Of a stretch of DNA of 64,000 nt, positions 25,577 through 36,100 are shown piece by piece. This stretch comes from Linnemannia hyalina. Its lineage: Eukaryota; Mortierellomycota; Mortierellomycetes; Mortierellales; Mortierellaceae. Location of the stretch: assembly GCA_019671135.1 (NCBI GenBank), contig JAHRHY010000016.1, positions 1,050,501 to 1,114,500 of the forward strand, written 5' to 3'. Position numbers and translations under genes: made by a program. Position 1 is the first letter of the stretch. The number at the start of each line of letters is the position of its first letter. The notes under the pieces were generated by a model that ran no database searches, was not told the origin of the DNA, and saw nothing but the letters and a program-made list of their open reading frames with translations.

Positions 25577-26438
25577 TTATAAGGTTCTTTGCGTGCTAGT
25601 CGTTACGTCACTTTGACTAGTAACACGACTGGCGCTGGATGAGTGACGGGATGTTCTTTGGGGCGAGAGAGGGGGCGCCGTATTGGGGGGGTATGGAGAC
25701 GTTTGTCGAGGACGCCGCCATTCTCGAATGACAATAGATCTCTCTGACCATGTTGGCCGTCTTGACAACTCGTTGCGCATGTCCATAACCGTATTCTCCA
25801 AACGACTTATCATAGATACAAGAGACTGAAACTGATCCTGTGTAACTAAAGTCTCCAAGCGAGACATGATGGACTGGTATTGATCCTGAGACAAAGTAGG
25901 GGAAGTAGGGGAAGCAGAGGAAGCAGAGGAAGAAGGGAGAGCAGAGGAAGAAGGGAAGGCAGAAGAAGCAGAGGAAGCAGAGGACGCAGAGGAAGCAGGG
26001 AGAGCAGAAGAAGAAGGGGAAGAAGGGAGAGCAGAGGAAGCAGAAGAAGTAGAGGAAGTAGAGGAAGTTAACGATGCTGAGGAGGCCGCGATAGCGGGAG
26101 GCTAAAAATGCAAAATGGAAAGCAATGAGAAAAGGTTAAACATGTACAGGGTTTTCTGCAAGTCATGACTTCCATCTATTACAATATACCTTGGTTGAAG
26201 CGGGTAACTTTTTAGCAGAAAACTGCCTGCTTTCAAATTTAATTCCTGTTTGGAGCTCAAGTCTCAGAATCCTCTCAATGTTTGGACATGGGTGTCTGTC
26301 CACGCCGCCATGAATGTGTCGTTGCAAGTTTCGCTTTGTCGATTGTTTGACCCCGCAAACACAGGTATAAGGCAGAAAGAAGGTCACTTCAATATCACCT
26401 CCCACAGTGTCAACAAACCCGATATTGCGCATGGTCAT
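25577..26438 (-). CDS. Unknown protein: CxC/HxxxH N-terminus, Ser/Ala repeats, coiled coil
   Basis: Two exons, 26438-26190 and 26101-25577, in frame; 257 aa. The N-terminal 83 residues contain TCVCGVKQSTKRNLQRHIHG and DRHPC, a possible zinc-binding arrangement. After the intron comes a run of about 60 residues of Ser/Ala/Pro/Thr repeats encoded by a degenerate GCAGAGGAA-type tandem repeat. A coiled-coil-like segment follows (DQYQSIMSRLETLV, DQFQSLVSMISRLENTVMDM), then a basic Ser/Pro-rich tail. The family is not recognised. The first ATG is uncertain, since an upstream exon cannot be excluded. The location in the relic-rich block leaves open an origin in a mobile element. Confidence 0.55.
25896..26075. 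repeat. Degenerate tandem repeat within coding sequence
   Basis: Short units such as GCAGAGGAA and GAAGAAGGG repeat about 20 times on the plus strand and encode Ser/Ala-rich repeats on the minus strand. Unit lengths are multiples of three, so the frame is preserved. Confidence 0.8.
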
Positions 26439-26539
26439 TGTAGTGCTGTAGTATGGAGTAGAGGGATAAAAAGAAAAAGTGTGAAGGTTACGAAAGTTGC
26501 CATAATTCTCCTCTCATTATATACTTTGCGTTTGCGCAT

Positions 26540-26770
26540 TGGCACATTGGATCTGGACCGGCATGATTTGGGTACGCATGATTTGGCATGATTTGGGTGC
26601 GCTTAGGGCACGATTTGGACATGTTTCGCGTGATTTTGGCACGCATCCGACACGCATGACTTGAGTGCGCATTTCGAAGTAGACATGCCTTGAATAGGCA
26701 TGATTTGGACACGAATTGGTTGACACATGATTTGGGCATGTATTGGACTCGGCGCATGATTTGGGCACAA
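26540..26770. repeat. Degenerate minisatellite, unit about 13-17 bp
   Basis: About a dozen diverged copies of GCATGATTTGGGCACG occur in direct orientation (GGCATGATTTGGGTACG, GCACGATTTGGACATG, CACATGATTTGGGCATG and others). The array lies just upstream of the low-complexity coiled-coil gene and about 400 bp from the acyl-CoA dehydrogenase start. It is not coding: the apparent Asn-His/Pro-Lys-rich frames on the minus strand are translations of the repeat. Confidence 0.8.
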
Positions 26771-27150
26771 TTTTCAAAAAGGGTAAGCGTGGGAAATAAT
26801 CTTTTAACCTAACGCCCATTTCTTTCCCACCCTTTCCGCTCCATCCAGGGGTCACAGGGGTCACCGCAGAATTCATTTTTGTGCTCTCTTTATTTTCAAT
26901 TTACGCTGACTAACCCGCACAAACGGAAAATAATACCTTGTAGCGACGAGAAAATAATACTTCTTGGCGCCTATGGTTGCGTTTACCCCGCATGCAAAAG
27001 GTTTTCTGACTCGGGGCAATCTTGCATGCATGTTTAGGTCTCCCGGCCCATCATGATTGTCACTTTGTGTGACTGTGGGTTTGCTTGCAATAAATATTCT
27101 CACGCCTATGACATTGCAATTTCAACCCTTTCCCAACCTCAACCTCCCTC

Positions 27151-29020
27151 ATGTTGTCTCTCCGTTCCACCACTTTACGTCTCTCGAAGCGACTGAAAGG
27201 GCCTTTGATCGCAGGGTCGAGCCAGGCTCGCTTATCAACGTTGCCCATTGATCGTACGTTCGCACTTCTCTTGTATGCAATTGCCATGGTCAAGACTTCC
27301 TTCTAATACCTATGACTTCCCAATTCATCATTCACAAATACGATAGCTTCGATTGGCCTCACAGGTATGGATTCTCAATGAGATGGAGTGTAAAACGTTG
27401 ACACTTATTGGGTGAGTTGTATATTAATAACGAGCTTTGTTTCCTTCTAATTTTTGAATCATATTGTAGACCATCAAAAGGACATTCAAAGCCTTGCGCG
27501 CGCTTTTGCGGACAAGGAGTTTGCACCCAAGATGCAGGAAGTACGCACGAGTTAGCCAGCATCCATATTTACTCTGCAGATATCGTTTTTCTACTCGCAT
27601 ACTCACCGGACGCTACGCCTCGTTTTCTCTTTGCGATTGCTGAATCTCGCCATAGTGGGACAAGAAAGAGCATTTCCCACTCGATGTTATGCGCAAGAGT
27701 GTCGGTCTTGGTTACGGGGGCCTATTTGTACGTGAAGACGTTGGCGGCGCGGGCCTTGGGAGGATGGAGACTTCCCTAGTTTTCGAAGCACTCTCACAGG
27801 GAGATGTCTCCACTTCTGCGTACATGACCCTCCACAAGTAAGTGTGAGACGGCAAGCGGATAGCTCTATGTTAATGTTGCTTTGCGCTTTGTAAAGTAAC
27901 AAGTGATTAACAGTCTAATATTTTCTACCGTCTTTGACTATCCTGGAATCATAGCATGTGCGGAGGGATTATTGGTAATACCAAGTTGTAGTATATCTTG
28001 TTGTCATCAACATCGAGACATCATAAACAGTCTAACCTTTGTATTATTGTTTGTCTTCTCTAACTGTATAGATACCTTCGGCACTGAGGAGCAGCGACAG
28101 AAGTACTTGCCCCGACTTACAAGTATGGAACTTTTTTCGTCATACTGCCTTACAGAACCCGGGGCAGGATCCGACGCAGCCAACCTCTCAACAAAAGCTG
28201 TCAAGAAGGGGTCGCACTATGTCCTTAACGGCAGCAAGGCGTTCATTTCCGGTGCAGGCGCCTCCGAAGTGTACCTGATTCTTGCTCGCACTAGTGGCGC
28301 GGGGCCAAAGGGTGTCTCATGCTTCATTGTCGAGAAGGGGTTCAAGGGTCTCAGCTTTGGCAAGAAGGAGCGCAAGGTCGGATGGAACTCGCAGCCGACA
28401 AGAGCTGTCATAATGGAGGACTGTGAGGTTCCAGCGGAGAACTTGGTTGGATTTGAGGGCCAAGGCTTTAATATCGCTATGAGCGGTCTAAACGGTAGCC
28501 GACTTAACATCGGTAAGAACACGATGGATATCATACTAGAGGATTATGTTTCAATTGTGAAGATGCTTGATTTGATATTGCGTAGACGAGTAACAAGAGC
28601 TTCATGTTTCAAATACTAGCGTCATGCAGCTTAGGCGCAGCTCAGGGTTCGTTGGAGGCGACGTTGGAATATGTCAAGGACCGCAAGCGATCTGGTGACT
28701 CAAGTGCTGGATTTCAAACTGAGTTCAAGTTGGCTGACCTGGCGACAAGTCTGGTCTCTTCGCGGCTGATGATCCGGGAAGCGGCGGCGGCCTTGGACCG
28801 AGGTGACTCGAATGCCTCGTTGTACTCTTCGATGGCCAAGCTGAATGCGTCGGAAAGATGTTTTTCCATCATTGACGAATGCTTCCAGCTGCTCGGCGGA
28901 TGTGGATATTTGGAGGATCACAAGCTGAATGTTTACTTGCGGGATGCTCGTGTGCATCGTATCTTGGGAGGAACGAGCGAGATCATGCGTATGATGTTGG
29001 CACGCTCACTAGTTCACTAG
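27151..29020 (+). CDS. ACAD8: Isobutyryl-CoA dehydrogenase (ACAD8-like), mitochondrial
   Basis: Seven exons: 27151-27253, 27347-27364 (18 nt), 27470-27540, 27656-27837, 27955-27974 (20 nt), 28072-28512 and 28620-29020; 411 aa. The N-terminus [20 protein letters not shown] is basic, Ser/Arg-rich and non-acidic, as expected of a mitochondrial presequence. Then [48 protein letters not shown] and AYMTLHNMCGGIIDTFG. FAD/substrate motifs follow: [64 protein letters not shown] and [18 protein letters not shown] with the catalytic-base Glu. It oxidises isobutyryl-CoA to methacrylyl-CoA in valine degradation. The two microexons are needed to restore conserved sequence. Confidence 0.92.
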
Positions 29021-29630
29021 TGTGTGTTGTTATCGTGGTGGACGAAAGTGTTCGGCGAGCGAGAACGTCCTTTGTCCTTGGGGAGATCTTGCTACGCCGT
29101 CTTCTTTTGGAGGTGGGATGTTCTCCTTGTGGTCGTTCTTGATCCTGATTGCTGTTGGGATTGAGATCCCGACTGAATCTGCCACCTCTCTGACAGATGT
29201 CCTTGAATCGGGTGTTGAGTGGCATTAGCTTTTTTTTATTAGAGTATTACGTTTTCCTTTTTACTGCTTTAGATTTCTTAGATTCCTTAGAGTTATTTTT
29301 GTGACATCGTGTTTAGCGGAGGGAGGAGTGAATGAAATTGAGGAAGATGAAGAACACAAATTGAACTGAATGATGGATGGAAGGAGTAAGAAGACAGGAG
29401 TGAAGCATAGAACTGAGAATTGTTGCGCACTTTCTTGCCGCGTAAGTATTTGACGTCTTCGTGTCGTGCTTTGCCTCCCAGTGCCAAGCTTCCCCTTAAG
29501 CAATACATTTCACTGTTGGGTTCGATAGCGGTTCAGCAATTACATTGCTCTAGTACGTTGAGGTTCAAGGATGAGTTAGAGTAGAAGCTGACAACGGCTG
29601 CCATTCTATTCCTTTTTCTTTTTCTTCAGA
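29021..29630. other. Intergenic, no gene recognised
   Basis: About 600 bp of 3' flank of the acyl-CoA dehydrogenase gene followed by AT-rich sequence. No exon is supported. Confidence 0.4.
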
Positions 29631-30214
29631 CTCCACCACTGCCCTTGCCAATGCTCGTGTCAAGTTGACCGCTCCTATCAAGGACTACATTGTTCATATT
29701 GAACTTACGGAACTCATACGTTATAACGTTGTACATGTACATTACACTAAACACAGCGAGTGGTGTTGCATCTAGCGGCGCTCCTTCTTTCGAATGAAAA
29801 AGTTCATTGCTGTACTGATATTGTTTTCTTTCCCTCTTATTTGCTTTTATATAGGATGACAGTTACTTTGACCTTCGAGGTAGGCCCAAAGGCTACGCTC
29901 CAGGTCCAGGGGATGGGTTCAAGCCCGTGCAAGACCTTGACCAGTAAGTGGAAATACCACATATGTTTGTTTTTTGTATGTTCGCGTAAGTGCTTTCTCA
30001 GGGTTGAAAAGGACTCGTTTTTTTTTTTTTTTTTTTTTTTTTCGTTTCCTCTTGCACGTATTCATCTAATCAGCGCCTCCTGTAATCCAGCTGGGGACCA
30101 GAGCGTGATCACAAGGAAATCTCTGTCCGACTCGAGACCAAGTCAACGGACGCCCTAATCGATTCGGACTACTCGAGCAACGACGAATCTGTCGGCCGCT
30201 CGAAGTTCGTGTAA
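29631..30214 (+). pseudogene. Orphan exon-like fragments, family unknown
   Basis: Three exon-like pieces. About 29631-29735 after a pyrimidine tract and CAG reads STTALANARVKLTAPIKDYI and on to HIELTEL. About 29857-29940, after ATAG and before GTAAGT, reads DDSYFDLRGRPKGYAPGPGD and FKPVQDLD. About 30091-30214, after CCAG, reads WGPERDHKEISVRLETKS and DSDYSSNDESVGRSKFV then a stop. The last two join in frame. No 5' end with a start codon is visible, so this looks like the 3' remnant of a gene cut by rearrangement or insertion. Function unknown. Confidence 0.35.
30018..30042. repeat. T25 homopolymer
   Basis: Twenty-five consecutive T residues inside the candidate intron of the orphan exon fragments. 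Length is subject to assembly error. Confidence 0.9.
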
Positions 30215-30217
30215 AAG

Positions 30218-30359
30218 CCTAATGAGGCGTCGCAGCCGCTTTGCGGGTTGTGCACGACAACTTTCGTTTTGTGCAATAGAGATTAATTATTTTTTTTTGG
30301 CGGGAAAATCAAGCCGTCTTTTTTGAGAGTCAATCGCATCAACAACACCCCTCATTAGG
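30218..30359. repeat. Short inverted repeat and hairpin beside the Helitron relic
   Basis: CCTAATGAGG at 30218-30227 is matched by its exact reverse complement CCTCATTAGG at 30350-30359. Within the interval, CCGCTTTGCGG (30236-30246) is a perfect 4-bp stem with a 3-nt loop. On the minus strand this lies 3' of the helicase relic, where a Helitron 3' hairpin is expected, but no clean CTRR end follows it. Confidence 0.4.
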
Positions 30360-30489
30360 GAGTGAACCCTGCCCAACCAACAGTCGAGAGGCCCTGAGAA
30401 GAGCCTAATAAAGTAAACACAAATGAGCGCTTATTTTACATGCAATTCGACTCTCCCACCATTCACCAATCACCATTTGTTCAGTGTTG

Positions 30490-32880
30490 TCAAAATAGCG
30501 ATGCGCTTGATGTCTTGAGGTGCAACGCTGCTGTTGGAGATATTGGGGTATATAGTGCGGATAAGTTGGATCTCGTGCTCGTTGTTGAGATTGGGTCCAT
30601 ATGGCGTAAAAAGGATATGGTCGGAATCCTGATATAATCATCAGAGTCGTCAAATGAATATGTCTGCTCCTTGCTTTCACCCACATGTAGCAAAAAATCG
30701 ATAAAGGAAAAAGAGCTGCTCTCGTCCGCCTTGACTCGCATGTTGCGAGTTAGCTTGAGTGTCTTGACCTTGGGCCAAATGGTGCCAGACATTTTTTACA
30801 CATGCGCCCTCGATCTGAGACTGAGATCCATGAACAACCACCGGCAACACCTGTCGAAAATCGCCACCAAACACGACAATCTTTCCGCCGAAAGGAGCCA
30901 AAGGTCGATCCATAATATGTCAAACGACCCGGTCCACCGACTCAAAGATATGTCGATGCATCATGGGTGCCTCGTCCCAGATGATGAGGTCGGCCGCATG
31001 AATAATGGATCTGACTTGTTGCTCGCGGCTAATATTGCAGGTAGAGTCTTTGAAAACTGGAATGGGGACCTTGAAGACAGAGTGTGCAGTGCGTCCACCA
31101 TAAAGGATCAGAGCTGCTATACCAGACGACGCGAAGACAACAACATTACCTCTCATAACACCGCTGATTTGTTCAATCAGTGTGTTGCAGAGAAAATATT
31201 TGCCAGTGCCACCTGGCCCGTCAATAAAATAGAGGTTGGTCCTTCGGTGGCGGGTGGGTATGGGGACGGAGACGGAGGCGACGATTTTGTCAAATATTTC
31301 CCGCTGCTCGACATTCAAGACTTGAATGTGGGAACCCGCCAGCTTGGCGAGCTCTTCACGCGATTTTTCGCTGTGGTCGGAGGCGGACTTTGGGATGTAG
31401 CGGAGAATGCTGTCGCTGATGTCTTGTGGCATAGTGGGAAAGGCGGCTAGGAAGAACCGAGTGCCTTGGGATTGGAGTCGATGGCCCACAACACATTCTT
31501 CATCGCCTCGATCTTGATGTCGTCATCTGGCTGAAGGCTGTCGTTCTCCACATTTTTCTTTCGACCAAAAGACAGGATGTCATTGTACATGTAGATGGCA
31601 TGATTGTCCCAGAGTTTGCGGGGCTCAGAGGGAGCACAGTTCACCAAGATGATGCAAAAGAGATGGCGAAGCGACTTTAAAAAATTGAAAGAAGAGGCTT
31701 CCTTAAGGCAGAGATCCCACTCACGGTCGTCTTCCAGAAGGTGGAGGGCTAGGGCGGCGTCTCGGAATGTATCGCAGAGGGTGTTATTGACGGTACGGAG
31801 ACGTTCAAAGCTGGTGGCACCCTTGACATTCAAAAGGAGAGCTCGGAGACAGAATCTCTCGCCATCCTTAGGGTGGACAAAGTAGATCCGGGCAATCTTG
31901 AAGATGTCCTTGTTTTTCCTCCTGTTCCACTTGCGATTGTTTTGGTCGTAGGTGTAATGCTCAGGAATCTCGGCGTATGTATAGTTATGAGCGTCCTTGT
32001 CCTCTTGGTTCAGCTTGAAGTAGGCCATCAGCTGACTGTCATTGTTACGGCGGGTGACATGAAGCAGATCCGCATTTTTGTTAAAGGTGACGTTGTGCTA
32101 GCCTGGGAGATGGACCTGCAGACGTTGCACAACAGACGAATGACCGTACAAAGGATATCTGAGGATACGCCACATGCTCTCATGGGCAGAGAGGCATCTC
32201 ATATCGCGAAATTCACGAATCTCGTTGTGGAGGATCCTAATATACAAACGACGGTTAAAAAATATGTAGAGAGTGAGAAAAATAGTAAAAAAGGGGCAGC
32301 AATGATCAGGCTTCCAAAAAAATGCCAAAAGAAAATACCTCCTTGCTTGCTACAGTTTTCTGGTGTGTAGTGACTGAGCTTTGACCTGTGGTGGCAGTGC
32401 TGGACCCTGTAGTGGTGGTTGTGGCGGAGCTAGAGCTTGTTGCAGTAACTGTGGCAGTGACGGCGCTGGTGCTGGTGCTGGTGTTGGTGGATGCAGAAGA
32501 CAACGATGAAGATTGGTCAGTGGACGCAAACAGAAGGCTCTTCTCTTTTTCGCGGGCGATCTTGGCTCTGCCGGTTCCTTGTGAAAATGAAAAATGAGAA
32601 ATGAAAATTTGTGTAAATCCATTGATGATTTGACTTTTGTGCTGCGGGACCATTGTTTCTTCTTTTGATTTGATAAAAAAAACGCAAGAACAAAAGACAT
32701 ATGTTATGGATGTACTTGTACAAATATTCACCGCAGAGACCGAAGAACATATCTCGACGTTGATATGGGCGTTGTACTTGGTTGCCAGCCAAAGGTTGTG
32801 AGGCATGACCCAGCTGTTGTCGATCTCTTTTTTCTCGTTGAGCATGTAGGACACACACGGTCGTCGACGGTACCTTTCAG
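30490..32880 (-). mobile_element. Truncated, decayed Helitron Rep/helicase
   Basis: Blocks on the minus strand in family order. 32880-32730 gives YRRR, SYMLNEKKEIDNSWVMPHNL and KYNAHINVEICSSV. 32330-32098 gives MRCLSAHESMWRILRYPLYG and VVQRLQVHLPG. 32028-31447 gives MAYFKLNQEDKDAHNYTYAE, IPEHYTYDQNNRKWNRRKNK and GERFCLRALLLNVKGATSFE. 31489-30920 is a PIF1-like helicase with Walker A GPGGTGK (31219) and Walker B IIWDEAPMM (about 30976). 30913-30490 gives VVFGGDFRQVLPVV and IRIPTISFLRHMDP. Stops, frame changes and a Ser/Thr-rich insertion (about 32380-32560) interrupt it. The HUH Rep domain and the helicase C-terminus are missing. Intact relatives transpose as rolling-circle elements; this copy cannot. 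Confidence 0.85.
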
Positions 32881-33152
32881 GAGCGCAAAATCACATTATC
32901 GCTCTTTATTTGCGCAGCAATCCATTCATCAGTCTGTACCTCTTGCATCAGTCTGCACCTCTTGGCAAAATCCTTTTTGTTTTCCTTCTTTATTTCGTTC
33001 TTTCTTCCCTTCTTCCATAACCCCCTTCCTCCCTTCCCCCTCCTCTATCACCCGCACCCTTCCCTCCTCCAACTTTCTCACCAAGTTAAACCTACACTTT
33101 CCCATATCTCCTTTACTCCGCCTTCCCCTCAACAACATAATAATCAACAACT
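32881..33152. promoter_or_regulatory. CT-rich leader before the large broken gene
   Basis: Pyrimidine-rich tracts at 32970-33060, followed by AACAACATAATAATCAACAA, precede ATG 33153. This is the same style as promoters of intact genes in the window and suggests that the broken gene once had a normal fungal promoter. Confidence 0.35.
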
Positions 33153-36100
33153 ATGGAGCCAGACTCTAGCCAGGTACAGATCCAGATCCACGAGCTTGCC
33201 TCGCCTCTTGTATTTTAAAGCCATGGTCTACCGCGATTATCAGACTCGTATTCACACCTCATTCATTCTTCTTCAACTCTTTTACTTTCACCTCAGGAGG
33301 AGCACAGATTGGGCATGATGGAACTGAACTCAGAGAACAGGAGAGACCACAACGGATTTGCTACAGCTGAGATGTCAGATGTTGACAAGGTATGCTTTGC
33401 TTATTGTGTATTCACTGCCTTTGCTGTGCTGCTCTTATTCTGCCGACTTTGCCTTTAAAAAGGGGGCACTGACCAGTAGCATTTTACTTTTAAAAATTCG
33501 TATTGGCAATAGGGCTGCTTTACTACAGGGCCGCTTCGCTATGCAGTTGACACGGCATGGGACCCCAGGACAAGAATACTAAGAGAATCAGTGCAGGATC
33601 CTGCAATCGCCCAGAAGTTCGAGATTGTCGCTGAAGACTCGTTACTCAAAAATCGTTCGGGGGGCGCGTCGGATCGATCATCAAGGCTTTGGCCCGCGCA
33701 GACCTTGTCAAGGAAGACTTTCCTTCGACCTGCCCCTTCTCTGTACTTGCACACGTCATCAAGAAAGATCTCCTGGACCCAGCAACGAGACTCGAGTCTC
33801 TCCCACTGTTCCTTGGCGTCGGTTCTGGCGGGCAGTGCGTGACTGTCTGGCCAAGAACAGCTCTCTGCTTCCAGCACATCTCAAAATATCGATTACCATA
33901 TTCTCATCCACCGAGATACCCCACAGGTATTGCGCTGGGCAGAGTCGAGGAGCAATATGTTTTCTCCACCGAAAAGATGACTTGCGGGACATTTCGGAGT
34001 TCGATGTGATTGGTATTGCCGCCCCATTTCCAGCCTCGTCCGCACTCGCATCAGTAGCTGGAAACCAATTGTCAACAATGAACAACAGCTCAGGGGGATC
34101 GGCGCCACTTTCTCGACTCTCAAATTCCTGCCCACCTTCTCCGCCACCTCTTCGAACGCCTGTGCCACCACCAGAATCGCCTACGGCGTCGTTGCCAGTC
34201 ATATGGTCTGTACCGCGCTCGCAGCCGCCTACATTGTCGATTTCACAATGACCCCCTCTGCCGTCCAGGAGAACCAGATCACACCACTTCAGTCATCCGG
34301 CGCACGACCTCCAGCTTTATGTCGTCTTCGTCGAATGCACAGTCCGTTCCCCCCTCAGCATCGTCTTCGCCCCCCTTGGTGTCACCTTTCACCGCAACAT
34401 CGTTGTCTTCCCATTTACACCAGGCATCTGGCGCCGATGCTTCGACATCATCCTCACAAGATCCTTCGTTCGCCATCTTTCGCCAGATCAAGAGACACAT
34501 CAAATACGCCCCACGAGACTCAAGGGACCATTTGACCGAGACAATCCTGAAGACCTGCTTCACAGCAGCATGGTAAGTTTATGTCGCCATGGTTTCTAGT
34601 TTAGTTTACAACTGTCGTGAAAGTTATTCATGTTTTTATTAACAATAATATAACTATTTCTTTTTTTTTAAAAAAACAAAAACTCTATGATAAAGCGACG
34701 AGAAGGTGCAGGAGGAGGTGCGTATGAAAGTTGATCGGATATGGAAAAAGCGTAAAAGGGACGACCTCTTCGACGATGTCTTCACCATAGAGAAGAAGAC
34801 CAAGGTGCTCGGTGAGCTGTCTGCAAAACCCTCCCTTCCTCAAGGCCTCGTTGACAGAGCGACCGAAATTGTCAAGACACCAAACCCCAATACCTCAAAC
34901 TTTCACAAGCACAACCTGACAACAACGCTCAAAACTCCGTATCGACAAGAGACGTATCAGGAGAGACTCTCTCTCAAGTTTAACGACGCCTGGGACTCCG
35001 CAACCAATATACACATTCCCCGCTCTTCCACCACCACCACCACAAATATCACCAACACCAACTCGGATAGTACCGCTAATGACTCAGGACCTGGATCTTC
35101 GCTTATCGGTGAGCAAGGCTTCTAACCACAGAGGACGAGGAGGAGTTGCCAGAGGAAGACGAGGAGGAGATCGCAGATCTGTTGGAGCGAGAAGAAGAAG
35201 TCAGGTCTACCGAGAGACTAAAGACTGTAACGGTCTCGTTGAAGGATATTATTCGGAAAGAGTTGGTGGCTTCCATAGTGGATCATGACCCCGACAAGCC
35301 AGGGTTGAAGGTCTCGGCGGCGGACAAGTTGGTCGACATTTTACTGGAGAAACAGGGCACTCTCACAAACGCGACCGACGAGCTCGCGTGCATTGCAAGG
35401 AAGACGTCACTACTAGTAAGGCATTGGTGTGAAGATTGCATGTTAATTATTATGATGTTGTACAGGCTCCAATAAAATACTAACTGGTTCATAACGATTA
35501 CTTTTGTTTTGATCACAACAGCTAGCACAGAATGCACTCACGATGCCTGGATCGAGTCGAGAAACTAGTTCGAGTCGTGCCCCCCAACAGCATCCCCCAG
35601 TATACGACATCCGGACCGACCTCATCCCTTCTTCCTTTATCGCTCGCAACGATACCCCATCGTCTCTTACCCTCGCTCCCCTCCCGACACATCTAGAGGA
35701 GTACATCAACACCACCCCCAGCGGAACCGACCGACAATGGACGTCCGATCTACCACACTTGTTCTCGTACCATCACCTCGGATTCCTGAACAGCAAGTTC
35801 TTCAGCCCGCAAGGAATCAACACAGACTCCGAGACGAAACACCCATTGTGGAGTCAATTGGCTGCGCATATTCAGGCCCTTCGACTTGAGGCACTCAAGG
35901 CTACTTGGAGACCAGGGGATGAACATCCAATGGCAGGCCTGTCAACGGTGTTTTGCGACTACAGGATCGAACTATCAACAAACATTAAGAATATTTGGGA
36001 CGGACCTCTGTATGCGAAAGCGTTGGATTTCTTACTGAGATTCACCTTGAGATTCCAACTGGCTCCTAACCGTGAGCTGAAGTATAATACAAAGGTGAAG

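Noticed and set aside
26488..26876. Asn/Pro/Cys-rich frames on the minus strand
   Set aside because: They are translations of the GCATGATTTGGGCACG minisatellite, not a protein.
29518..29540. GGGTTCGATAGCGG as a tRNA B box
   Set aside because: No acceptor stem, anticodon arm or A box could be folded around it.
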